Assembly (NCBI RefSeq): GCF_013426205.1
Contig: NC_089427.1
Location: 3,782,001 to 3,846,000, forward strand
DNA length: 64,000 nt
Direction: 5' to 3'
From: Metarhizium brunneum
Taxonomy: Eukaryota; Ascomycota; Sordariomycetes; Hypocreales; Clavicipitaceae
Shown: positions 12,701 to 21,865 of the stretch, piece by piece
Layout of the letters: each line of letters begins with the position of its first letter
Numbering within the stretch: position 1 is the stretch's first letter
Made by a program: the position numbers and the translations under genes
Notes under the pieces: generated by a model
The model's database searches: none
Told to the model about the DNA's origin: nothing
The model's input: only the letters and a program-made list of their open reading frames with translations

Positions 12701-14000
12701 GCGATCAATTAACGCACCAGAAATGCGGCTATTTACGACGATAGCAGCATATACGGTGGGGGGATACAGTCTTGTGGAAGGCAACAGTGTTTACAAGAAC
12801 AGGTACCAGGCTATGGAACTCTATGCTATAACATCAATTGATACTATAATAGGCTAGTGTATACCTATTGGTGGACAGATGTATTCTACCATAGACTGTA
12901 GAAGGTACATGGGCAAGTACGAGGAGATAGAGTAACGAGTAGACGTAAAGATGACCGACACACGAGAAGGTAGGGAAAACCTGGCGGATTACTTGGGAGT
13001 AAAGGGGAGGCGGGGAGCCGTGCCATAATGAATCATCTTCTCACTTCTTGGAGGAAAAGAAAATAGGCGTTTTAAATCTAGCGCGAACTAGACAGTGTCC
13101 CACGTTTCTGCTAGGTCAACCAGCAACACCACGCGTCGCGCTAGGCTATAGAATAGGAGCTAAAGATTAAAGAGTTGGAGATGACAAGTACATTCACATG
13201 GTTTGCTAGCAGCCCCGATAGCAATGGTCCGACGCAGGCTATCCGAGACACATGTTCTCGCAGCCTAAAAGTACACAAAGCTACGCGAAGCCAAGTAAAA
13301 GTACCAAGGAAGAACCTTTCGGTTTCGTGTACTCTGGAGTAGCATCGTCTGGCTAGCCTCGCACACCCAACCTCGTGATGAACATCACAAGGCAGCACCG
13401 GGGCTTACATCCAAAGCTTCAACGGGGTCGAGTTCAGCGGCATCGTGCAGTTTTGCTTAGAACTCTTGCAAGGACTCACATGGGAATCGGATATGGTCGT
13501 CCATGTGGATGAATCCCGAAAAGGCGACAATGACCAAGAAAAACCACAAAGGCCTTGGGAACTAAGAACCAAACCAGGCAAAACCACTCTACATGGCAAT
13601 CATGACGAGCACTAAGTCTCCACAATGCTTTGCACGGCATATTCACTCATTACACCTTGTTTAACTAGCTCTTTTTGGGGATGTTTGTTTCATCCGATTC
13701 GGGATTTGGTGTGTATTGCTCTTCCGGGAGTGCATCACATGCACAATGGCCCTCCCCCTGGAAACCAACATGGAAACCAGCAATGTGCCCTCTGCGCAAA
13801 AACAGTAGCGCGACCCAAGAAAAACATTCAGTAGTGTCTCCCTCGCGCTTTAGTTGTATAACATGCCCACTTCCCTCTGGGCCCAACATGTTTTTGCTTC
13901 AAAGAGTCTCACACAAGTAAAACAAACTCTTTTTCCGCAACCGGCATCCTCCTGGCTCTCAATTATCCCAGTTTACTCCCACAACCCGAGAATACTCGAG
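9786..14000. other. Long gene-poor stretch
   Basis: No supported gene. A frame at 10280-10570 (+, 96 codons) is open but unrecognised. Two short frames that begin with hydrophobic stretches (near 11479 and 12723, both +, about 45-55 codons) could be signal-peptide-like but have no supporting structure. The rest shows only short, unconvincing frames on both strands. Confidence 0.45.
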
Positions 14001-14317
14001 ATGAAGGCCACAATGGCAATAGCAATGTCCCTAATCGGGTTATTAGGGACAGCGTCAGCTCTAAGATCGGTCAACAAGGCGACGTGTGAATGGGAGGACA
14101 CAGACTCGGGGCTTAAAAGCAGATATTGTTCTTTTCTCCGATATTGCCCTGGAAACGAGGAGTGTTTATGCCACGGCGTCTTTCCCGACTCCTATTGCAG
14201 ATTTCACGTGAGTAGTGGCCCGTGACTAACTGGCCGGCAAGAGAGTGTTGCTAATATATGTCCGTGATTAAGGAAAAGGTTGAAGAGCCCGTGCCTGCGC
14301 CCCCGGAGGATGATTAA
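14001..14317 (+). CDS. Small secreted 6-cysteine protein
   Basis: Exons 14001-14207 and 14273-14317 give 83 residues. The 65-bp intron has a GTGAGT donor and TGCTAAT-like branch site. Residues 1-20 form a signal peptide ending in an Ala-Ser-Ala type cleavage site. The mature part has cysteines at 29, 43, 49, 55, 57 and 66, enough for three disulfides. The second exon adds an acidic, proline-rich tail (EKVEEPVPAPPEDD). Without the splice the frame would run on for only five residues, so the ordered acidic tail favours the intron. The pattern fits a fungal secreted effector candidate; the family is not recognised. The start chosen is the methionine at the signal peptide, not an earlier in-frame one. 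Confidence 0.65.
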
Positions 14318-14679
14318 TTTTTGCCAGTATTATGAGAGCCTGGGGTGTTGTTTATAATTGTGTGCTGGAACCAGGCCGGGCTTCACGTGGGGTTATTCTG
14401 TCATTGTAGCATCTTCAATGAGACCAGACTTCTTTTTACATGCTTGAATAAGCTATTTAGCCTAGTATTTCTGGGATTAGAATGGGTTCATGACCGAGCT
14501 CTTGCGTCTCCTTGGACTCGCAGTATGCCATCCTCGTCAGGGGGAAATTGTAACAGGGATCCAGACTTGGTAGAAGCCAAAGTACTTGCAGTGGCGTCAT
14601 GAGTCACCTTCTGCTATCCTTCCACTTCTTGATGGCGACCAAGGTGATTAAGAGAAGGCAGCAAAAGTCACTGAAAGGT
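14318..14679. other. Intergenic before the synthase remnant
   Basis: No recognisable gene. It may contain further decayed synthase sequence, but no motif could be placed. Confidence 0.35.
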
Positions 14680-14938
14680 CTATTGATCAAGTATTGGTTG
14701 ATGCTCTGAAGGCGCGACTGGCAGGTGTCTTTTAGCTACATCTTCTGACATTGACGAGGACCTGCCTCTGACTGCTCTTGGTGTTGACTCCCTGGTAGTT
14801 GGCGGATTAAGGAGCTGGCTCGCAATGAATATCTGGTCTGGGGTCAGCATCTTGGATGTCTCGCATAGCAATTCGCCACAAGACTTGTCACGAAGAGTCC
14901 TGGAAATATTTGGCTGGGAAGAAGTTAGTCGTGAATAA
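14680..14938 (+). pseudogene. Polyketide synthase remnant: acyl carrier domain
   Basis: The frame ending at the TAA at 14936-14938 reads as the end of a carrier domain. It has the phosphopantetheine attachment motif LGVDSL (serine codon 14789-14791), then a helix like the canonical ELRSWL, then an ILDV segment and a final helix before the stop. Upstream, near 14710-14740, the carrier's first helix is in another frame, so at least one frameshift is present. This matches the C-terminus of a fungal reducing polyketide synthase. The ketosynthase, acyltransferase and other domains are not in the window. It lies 0.6 kb from the FAD monooxygenase, as expected for a broken metabolite cluster. Confidence 0.7.
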
Positions 14939-15525
14939 ATAACTGACACGAGCCGGTTTAATTTTTCCCTACCTTAGAGTTCTGCGATTTTATAGTAGAT
15001 TCTTATAAGTTTATACTTTGCCTAGTATTACCACGCAGAGCCATTTTTTCACGTGAATAGGCGTAGCAAATAAACAAACAAACGAATAAATGTATATTAA
15101 TAGAGTTAATCGGAGCCATGCATACAAGCATGTCTCAAGGATGTCCTTTGTCAGGTTCAGATATTGGCATACGAGGTCTATGACCGCGACGCTGCGATAT
15201 AATGCTCATGGAATTATTGGCAACAGCATGAGAGCCTTCCTCACTAACCATTTCCCAATCGCCCTGCGCGTTAAAGTAAACAGTCACTTGCGGGTGTTCA
15301 GTGTACGAGTATTCGTATGTGCTCGTATTCATAGCGTCTGCATTGAACGAGGTGAGAGTAGCAACCAACTCTCATTATTGGTACTAATCGTTCTCAAATC
15401 CAGACTCATTACCCGAACCGCCATCGTCTACACTACTCTCGCTAGCATTGGAAATTTCGTCATGTACACGAGGAGTCGTCCAGGCTAATAAAGGGGCACA
15501 ATTCGGAGCTCTCATGTCGTGCCAA
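14939..15525. other. Intergenic between synthase remnant and monooxygenase
   Basis: A minus-strand frame at 15135-15368 is open and somewhat acidic/serine-rich, as is the sequence just beyond it, but I recognise no domain. Left uncalled. Confidence 0.35.
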
Positions 15526-17012
15526 CTACACCGACCCTCTTGGCTTCCGAGGCAGCATTTCTGCCATTGCCAGTTGGCTCTGCAAAACAGGAACCAGTCA
15601 ACTTGGGCTCACGAAGAAAGGCCTGGTGTCATGCAACTTACCTCTCGTACCACGTCGTAATCTCTTACCCACTTGAGAAACTCTGGCGAGTGTCGAGCGG
15701 CAGTCATGTCCATCTCGACACTGTCCAGGTCCGGAGGAGGTTGGCGACCCAAGCTCGACATTTTCTCATCTCTCGCCTTCTGTTCCAGCCCATCCGGCAG
15801 ACTCCACAGCCTCGCGTTCTCCGTAGACTGTCGCATGAAGACGTCGCATCTCGGTTTGCGCAGCTCAACCCAGGCCTTCGTCACCGCGGGCACACGGGCA
15901 CTCATGTCGCTTCCTGTCCCCCCAACAAGACGCAGCATCTGCGCAAGGCTGATCCCATCTTCAATCCCTTGACTCAAACCCTGCGCTCCGTGCGGCAACA
16001 TGGCGTGTGCAGCATCCCCAGCAAGCACCACCCTCCCGTTCTTGCTCCGCCACGTCGTCAAGCATGGCCCCATTGCCATTTGCCACTTCTCCGCGTGCCG
16101 TACATACTTTAGATACGCCCGAGTTACGGGACCAAAGTCGGAAAATCTTGCCCTCAGTGCGTCAACGTCGGCTGGCGTGTTCCAGTTGGCATCGACGGGC
16201 CCGGGATCCGCATGGTCAACATCGATGAACTGCACCCCGAGGTAGCCGCCGTGCATGTGTCGGCTTAGAATAAAGCGGCCAGGCCCTAGAACACCGTGTT
16301 TTGTGCCCGGCTCGAGCCATGCTGCCAGTTGCCTGTCCCCCGCGAGGTCAGCAACACGACTCTTTGTAAGAAAGATGGATTCCCTGAGAGGAATGGGATC
16401 GACATCCCGCGCGGGGAAGAGCATTTTGCGCGTCGCGGATTTGATACCTGAACGAAACTCGACATGAGCTATTGAGACGACTTTGTGTCAATGCCTGTGG
16501 TTTGAGTCAGACATACCATCTGCTGCTATGACAAGGTCCGCATTGTGCGTCATTCCATCTGCGGTCGAGAGGCTTGCGCTATCCGCAAGGTCCTCGACGT
16601 TGACAACGGCCCTGCCGAAAAGCAGTTGCACGCCGCTGGACACGGCCAATCCATGGAAAACACTCTGCACTGATGGCCGATCTGTTTGGAAGCGCTTGTC
16701 GGACCGACATGGCTGCTGCGCCGCCGCTGCCACTGCAAATGGCTTGTCACCGGTATAAGACCACAAGCGCAGAGGACCCGCTTGTACGCTGACGCGTTCG
16801 AGTGCGCTGTGCGCGCCCCTCAGGTACTGGAGGGCGCGGGTCGCTGCTGGCTGGATTACCAGTGCGTGTCCGCGGGGCTCCGGGTCCTGTCGTCGCTCAA
16901 AGACGGTGACAATGTGGCCCTGCTGCCTTAATGCCGCGGCAGTGCAGAGGCCGATCGGACCAGCGCCAATGACGGCCACTTTGAGACGCGACGTGGCTGG
17001 GGTCGTAGCCAT
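15526..17012 (-). CDS. FAD-dependent aromatic monooxygenase
   Basis: Exons 17012-16517, 16447-15642 and 15579-15526 give 451 residues; the introns are 69 and 62 bp. The three hallmarks of class A flavin monooxygenases are present: the dinucleotide fold VIGAGPIGLCTAAALRQQG at about 14-32, the Asp-Gly motif LVIAADGIKS split by intron 1, and the late FAD-ribityl motif GDAAHAMLPHGAQGLSQGIEDG. The relatives are salicylate hydroxylase and other NAD(P)H-dependent phenol hydroxylases, many of which tailor polyketides. The third exon (SQLAMAEMLP...) is supported by a GTAAGT donor and a TTTTGCAG acceptor. There is no signal peptide, so it is probably cytosolic. It neighbours a carrier-domain remnant and may have served the lost pathway. 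The substrate is unknown. Confidence 0.88.
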
Positions 17013-17556
17013 TACCGGGCTTTAAAAGACGAAGAATGGTTGAGTGAGACATGGAGGAATATTGACTCTTGGCAGGGCGATCTGTCATGCCTATTTATAC
17101 CCAGTCTGCCGGGCTGCAGCGTGACGGCGCTTAATTATGGGCCTTGTTCGTAAAGGTCCCTGGCTTGGAATAGAATTCGTAGGCTTATGGTCAACCTCTG
17201 CATGTTATTCATGAATTTGACGATAGCCAAGGCCGTAGCTTTGCAGCTTACAGAGCCGTGACTGAAGCTGTGGCGAGAGCTTGTTTCCTCGAGGCATCGT
17301 GTATTATGTATTTTGTCATGTGCTGTCACTGGTGTTGAAAAATGCATTGTAACTTCCTAATCGGGCCAACTTGGTGTGGAGTACAGCGGAACGTTGGCCG
17401 ACGATCCTCGAGTAATGAGCTAGGAGCGGACCTAATTTTGTAACGTGAACACGAGCGCTAAGCCACATCCCTAGTATGTGGATTAAAGTATCAATCTATT
17501 TCAGCAGAATAAAATAGCCAGCACTTGGCTTCAATTTTGTTCCTATATCCCGTAAA

Positions 17557-17994
17557 ATGCGCAAAATCAAAGCCAATACTTTCTCCAACCAAGACGCGAA
17601 CCATATCCTCCACGCCATGTGTCTCTCACACCTCTTCTCCAGGAAACAAAAACCAGACGCGGATCAAGAGACGCAACTACAGCCATCACCACCAGCTCAG
17701 GTCACGGGCCGCAGAACAGCCGCGGCCACCGCCCTGCTCAGCAACAGCAAATTTGCAAGCGACGGCAGCCGGAGGAGGTACTCGTCCGAGAAGCAAACCG
17801 GCGCAGGCTATTCTCCCAGCGGGTATACAGCTTCACCAGCAATTCCTGACGGGCAGCACGACGGCATCTACGGCGCTGTTTATGGCGCAGTGCATTCTGA
17901 AGTGAGCGGAGGAGCAAACGGGGGTGTATCAGGCCGAGTATACGGTGGCGTGTACGGAACATCAAGCGGAGGAGCTTACGGGTCATTATCATGA
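17557..17994 (+). CDS. Hypothetical protein with Gly/Tyr-rich tail
   Basis: One open frame of 145 codons. The last 45 residues are a low-complexity run of Gly-Val-Tyr-Gly and Ser-Gly-Gly words (for example GIYGAVYGAV, GRVYGGVYG); the rest is polar with no domain. A second frame across the same bases is also long, so chance opening cannot be ruled out. I do not recognise it. The repetitive tail is the only reason to list it. Confidence 0.3.
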   Translation: MRKIKANTFSNQDANHILHAMCLSHLFSRKQKPDADQETQLQPSPPAQVTGRRTAAATALLSNSKFASDGSRRRYSSEKQTGAGYSPSGYTASPAIPDGQHDGIYGAVYGAVHSEVSGGANGGVSGRVYGGVYGTSSGGAYGSLS

Positions 17995-18249
17995 TGCACA
18001 TTGTTTGGCGGAAATAGCACACCGTGTCGGAAGGGGCATGACACGAGCATCGCACCCCCTGGGCTTGTACAGAAGGGAGATTTGGTGCGTCTTATTTTCT
18101 GGTTGCAGCGCACCTATTATCCCTCGACCAGTTGGAAGTAGATATTCATGGTTTGCACCCGTATAACCGGTATAATCTGTTTATGCTCGCACCAACTCGC
18201 GGCAGAGACGACATGGCCAAAGTCTTGCAAAGAATCCAGTCAAAATCAC

Positions 18250-19683
18250 TTATATAGGTGCAGCGTCTTGGAGCTTGGATAACACAAGCTGCAGCCCAGA
18301 ATCATCCTTGTACCGATCCAACGCAACAGCCTTCCACTCATTCCACTCCAAGCCCTCGTCCACGGCCACTGCTTCCCGAAGGCCTCGAAACAGGCCCAGA
18401 AACCCGTCCCAGTCAGCGAGATCGTATCCGCAGCAGAATGCAAATCGATGCTGCAAACGGCCATTGCGAACAATCTGCGCCAGATCCTGCCGCCCCTTTG
18501 CCTCGAGCAGTTGCGCAAAGATTGTCTCGTCATCGCCCAGGCTGTTCTTGCCATTGTAGAAATCCGCCACTGGTAAGAAGCCAATGGGGGAGTTGAATGC
18601 GTCTGCGGCCGTGGCGGTATGTGCCCACTCCCAGTCAATAATCCCCGTGATGTTAAACTTCTCGTCTACCAAGATGTGATCTCCCTTGTCGTCTGCGTGC
18701 TTTAGATAGAATGTGTTGCTCTGTGTGGAGGGCAATACCCGCGGGACTAGGTCCAGCAGAAATCTATGGATGAGGTACGCGTCCACTGCTCGCTGGGAGT
18801 AGATTTCATCCTTCGTAATCAGATCTAGTATAAGCCGTATAGAGGCTACGTGATAATCTCTTGGACAAGAGAAGGGTCCCGTGGTGCACATTGTAGATTG
18901 CGCAAAGTTTGTGAGTGACTCTCGAGCATATGCGCCAATGTGAGACGTCCCGGGGCTGTCAAGAGAGCCAAGAAGAGGAAATGGGTGTTTGTGAAGCTCG
19001 ATGAATATATCCGCCATCTGGCTCATGACGTTCTCCCTCTGCTCCGGAGTTGCGATGGACCATCGCAGAGACTTGCCAGGCAATTTCTGCATGAGAATGT
19101 AGCCAACGCCCACGGTGTTACCAGGTGCTCCCTCAAGTGCATAATCGTATACTTCCGGTGCGGGAACATTGGTGTGCTTTAGAAACATGAGGGTTGCGAC
19201 CTCGCTCTGGATAATGTAGTCTCGTAGTGCCGGAGGAGGCGATGAGGCGTTGAATCTGCGGATACGGGCAATCCACACGACTCCGTCTTCGAAGCGGACT
19301 TCGATGTGATAATTCATGCCGCCCATGACAGAGCTTCGCGTCTCTCGGTCATACTTGAGCAAAGGGGTGGAACAGGGTACGCCCTGGCGTAGATGGCTGG
19401 CACGGGCCGCAAGGGCACGCGTGTTGACCTTTTTGATCAGGTCAGTGAGCTCACGCTCTTCCGCATCCCGAGAGGCGGGGTCATATGCATCTGCATCCTG
19501 TTAGGAGTGTTGGTAAGCGCTGGCTTTTTGAGAAGAAATCGGACTAACCTCCCAACAAGGGCAGTCGTGAATGCCAGGCCGCAAATGGCTCGAACAGAGA
19601 TGGCGATTACAGAGCACGCAGTCGCCGATAGTGCGCACAGCAGGTCGGTGGCAATGACCAAAATCGCAGCTCCATAAAGGCAT
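18250..19683 (-). CDS. APH-family phosphotransferase-like protein
   Basis: Exons 19683-19549 and 19497-18250 give 460 residues. The 51-bp intron falls in phase 0 between Trp-Glu and Asp-Ala-Asp. Residues 5-43 form a Cys/His-rich head (CxxxxC...CxxC...CxxxH) that may bind zinc and is common in this fungal group. The rest is an aminoglycoside-phosphotransferase-like kinase fold: VLMQKLPG-type hinge (YILMQKLPGKSL), a catalytic-loop region (KHADDKGDHILVD) and the metal-binding IDWEW motif. In this fungal subgroup the catalytic loop differs from the bacterial HGD form, so antibiotic kinase activity should not be assumed. Members are numerous in fungi and mostly of unknown substrate. No signal peptide is present. 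The start is fixed by the cysteine-rich head. Confidence 0.85.
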
Positions 19684-20110
19684 TGTTGGGACGTCGCGGC
19701 GAAGAGGTCAAGTTTGTTGAGGGTGAAAGAGAGGCTGTGATGTCGGTTAAGATGGAAGGAGCACTTGGGTCAACCGGTGGCACCGATGCTCGTGATTGGT
19801 GCTCGACTTGTTTCCTGGTCTATCCACCACCCTCTTCGACAGCAAGCATTTGACATGGTCAGAGCATCACCATTTTGTGAAAAGCTGCATGAGATGCTCC
19901 GCCAACGTGATATTCATAGGCTCGCGGACTCAAATGCCTGCAGTTGGTATTACTATATTGGTCGGTGCACCGCTCTCATGATACGTGGGTGATCCAATGG
20001 AAGAATCTGTGGTAGCGCCGGAGTGCTTATGTCTTTTCTAATCCAGGCCCAAGAAGCCGTCCCCCCAGACAAGATGGCTTATCAGGCTGTGGTTTGGTGG
20101 AATGCTCAAG

Positions 20111-20116
20111 TATAAA
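20111..20116 (+). promoter_or_regulatory. TATA box of the small gene at 20246
   Basis: TATAAA 130 bases before the start, followed by a pyrimidine-rich leader and a CAAA context at the start codon. This is good core-promoter structure for such a short gene. Confidence 0.5.
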
Positions 20117-20245
20117 GGGGCACACCGCTCCAACTCAATCCAGATTATCCCAGCCTCCTGCAAACCACTCACCTCCAAAACAAAAGATTGCCACGCCCAA
20201 ATTGAACCCAGAGACAATTTTTCTATCAACTAACTCTCATTCAAA

Positions 20246-20473
20246 ATGCCTTCCCCTGCTATTAGATGTGTGAAAGAGGGCTGCGGTTCTTGGGCGGAGA
20301 GTGGCTCTAGATATTGCACAACACGTTCGTTCCGTCTCACTACCTGGGCACACGATAGAGCTAACAAGCATCTACATTACAGACAAATAGATGTGGCCAT
20401 CTATCTAGCAGCTGACCATAGAAAACCGAGAGTAAATTATGGCGGCTCGGGAGATAGTCTACGGCACTACTAG
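20246..20473 (+). CDS. Very small Cys/His protein, splicing uncertain
   Basis: Read without splicing, this gives 75 residues. A possible intron 20325-20382 (GTTCGT donor, GCTAACA branch site, TTACAG acceptor) would instead end the protein at 28 residues with HK just before a stop at 20388-20390. The N-terminus has C8, C13 and C24, plus a histidine only if spliced, which looks like a single zinc knuckle (CxxxxC...YCxxH). The TATA box and start context are much better than for most short frames nearby. I do not recognise the family. Which form is real cannot be decided from sequence. Confidence 0.4.
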   Translation: MPSPAIRCVKEGCGSWAESGSRYCTTRSFRLTTWAHDRANKHLHYRQIDVAIYLAADHRKPRVNYGGSGDSLRHY

Positions 20474-20849
20474 GATGAGGTTCATGCTAGGTGGGACAGT
20501 TGATAGGGAGGATGCGGCAAACCTACTACCTGCGTACATTACAATATACTCATATCTGATAAATGAATGAGAATTGAAGAGTAGGGTATTTGTTTTGCCT
20601 TGAAAACAGAAAAGCATGCAGAGCACAAATCCATTGACTGTTTTGCTAGTAACCAACAGCGATTATATGATGTTATGCAACGTAGATAGTTCCTCGTGAC
20701 TTTTTAATCTGTATAGCCACAAGTGACTTTCTAGTTACGCTAGCAGGTCCAAAGTGAAGCAGCCAGTCTGGTGTATTACACGATTTGGACGACATTGCCA
20801 AGACCAACAAGTCGTGACCGTAACACCATGCGGCCAGGGCTCAGTAGCG

Positions 20850-21042
20850 AGGGCTTGGAGCAGTAGTGTCTCAATTCAATTAATAGCAGTCTTTGGTATT
20901 AAAGATCCTTGGTTTCCATCAAGGCTTCGTTGACCAAAGATCGCTTTAAATACAACAAGTTGGTGAGGGACTTTGCCCTAGGTCCCGTGATCGTAGCCCT
21001 TGTGTAACCGTGCGACATTGGGCCATTTCCGCGTAACACAAA
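20850..21042 (+). repeat. Dispersed ~190-bp repeat, copy 1
   Basis: This stretch aligns by eye with 43775-43970 (+) and with the reverse strand of 57515-57700. Shared words include GGCTTGGAGCA, CAGTCTTTGGTAT, TTTAAATACAA, and TAGCCCTTGTGTAACC. It ends just before an ATG at 21056 with a 72-codon frame of unknown meaning. It could be a duplicated promoter or a small non-autonomous element. Confidence 0.7.
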
Positions 21043-21447
21043 ACTTCATTCAAACATGCTCAACAAAGCGATGAAGGAAGCTCGTGTTGAGGTTGTCAAA
21101 GCATGCTGCTTGGTTCGTACAGTCCGATCCCCGTATTCATCGAGGAGGATAGTACTTAAGTCGAAATTTCAGATGATTCCGAAACATGGGGTTGGACCAT
21201 GGAAAATGTATTTGAACAAAATATTCAATCACCCAAACGTCATGTTTCAAAATGCGGCATTACACCATTGTTAGATTTGAGACCAGTTTTGCCTTAATTC
21301 ATCACTGAACGCGTGCAGATAAAGATACGACGGAGGGTTCGTTGCGTGCTCAAGCTTCACATGTAGCATCAGAATCTCTCCTGCAAACCCTCTTCACTCA
21401 TAAGACATCCACTGAGCATGTTTAAAATGCTCAGAAGACGTTGATCA
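21043..21447. other. Intergenic after repeat copy 1
   Basis: The only frame is 21056-21274 (+, 72 codons) directly after the repeat. It is lysine-rich with no domain. Not called as a gene. Confidence 0.4.
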
Positions 21448-21865
21448 TCATAACGACGGGCTATGAGAGACGTGCCGTAGAGTTCCATGTCTAGATAGAG
21501 TCAGCAGCGTGGCGAGTCCAGCTGGCAGAGCTAAGCTAAGCAGACCTTTGGTGTCCATGATGTCCGTGATGGCGATGGATATTCCGTGAAGCCGATCCTT
21601 CTGATAGTGCGGAACTCGGTCTAGAGCACGCGCCTCGCTCAAGATAAGGTCTGGGTCTGATACAAAGATGGAGTGAGTTTTGTTTTGCATTAGATAGTGA
21701 ATACGGCATACCCAAGTACTCTAATGCTTTTACCACGCTGTCTCTCGACTCGATACGGTGTAATAGTGCATTCGCATACTCCTCGAGAGTGAGCAGGTCC
21801 CTCTTGATCAAGCACAGAGTCTCAATAGCAGTCTGCGACCAAAGTTTCCCTGGCACAGGCACCAC
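21448..21865 (-). pseudogene. Amidase N-terminal fragment
   Basis: Exons 21865-21712 and 21656-21448 join in frame over a well-formed 55-bp intron to 120 residues. The first roughly 105 residues match the start of fungal amidase-signature proteins: helices with TLEEYANALLHRIESRD, then EARALD and the segment LHGISIAITDIMDTKG, which corresponds to the conserved LHGIPxxVKDxxDTK just before the catalytic core. Homology stops there. The catalytic Lys-Ser-Ser core is absent, and the catalytic-region lysine before DIMDTKG is a threonine. It is a truncated remnant that kept its splice site. Confidence 0.65.
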
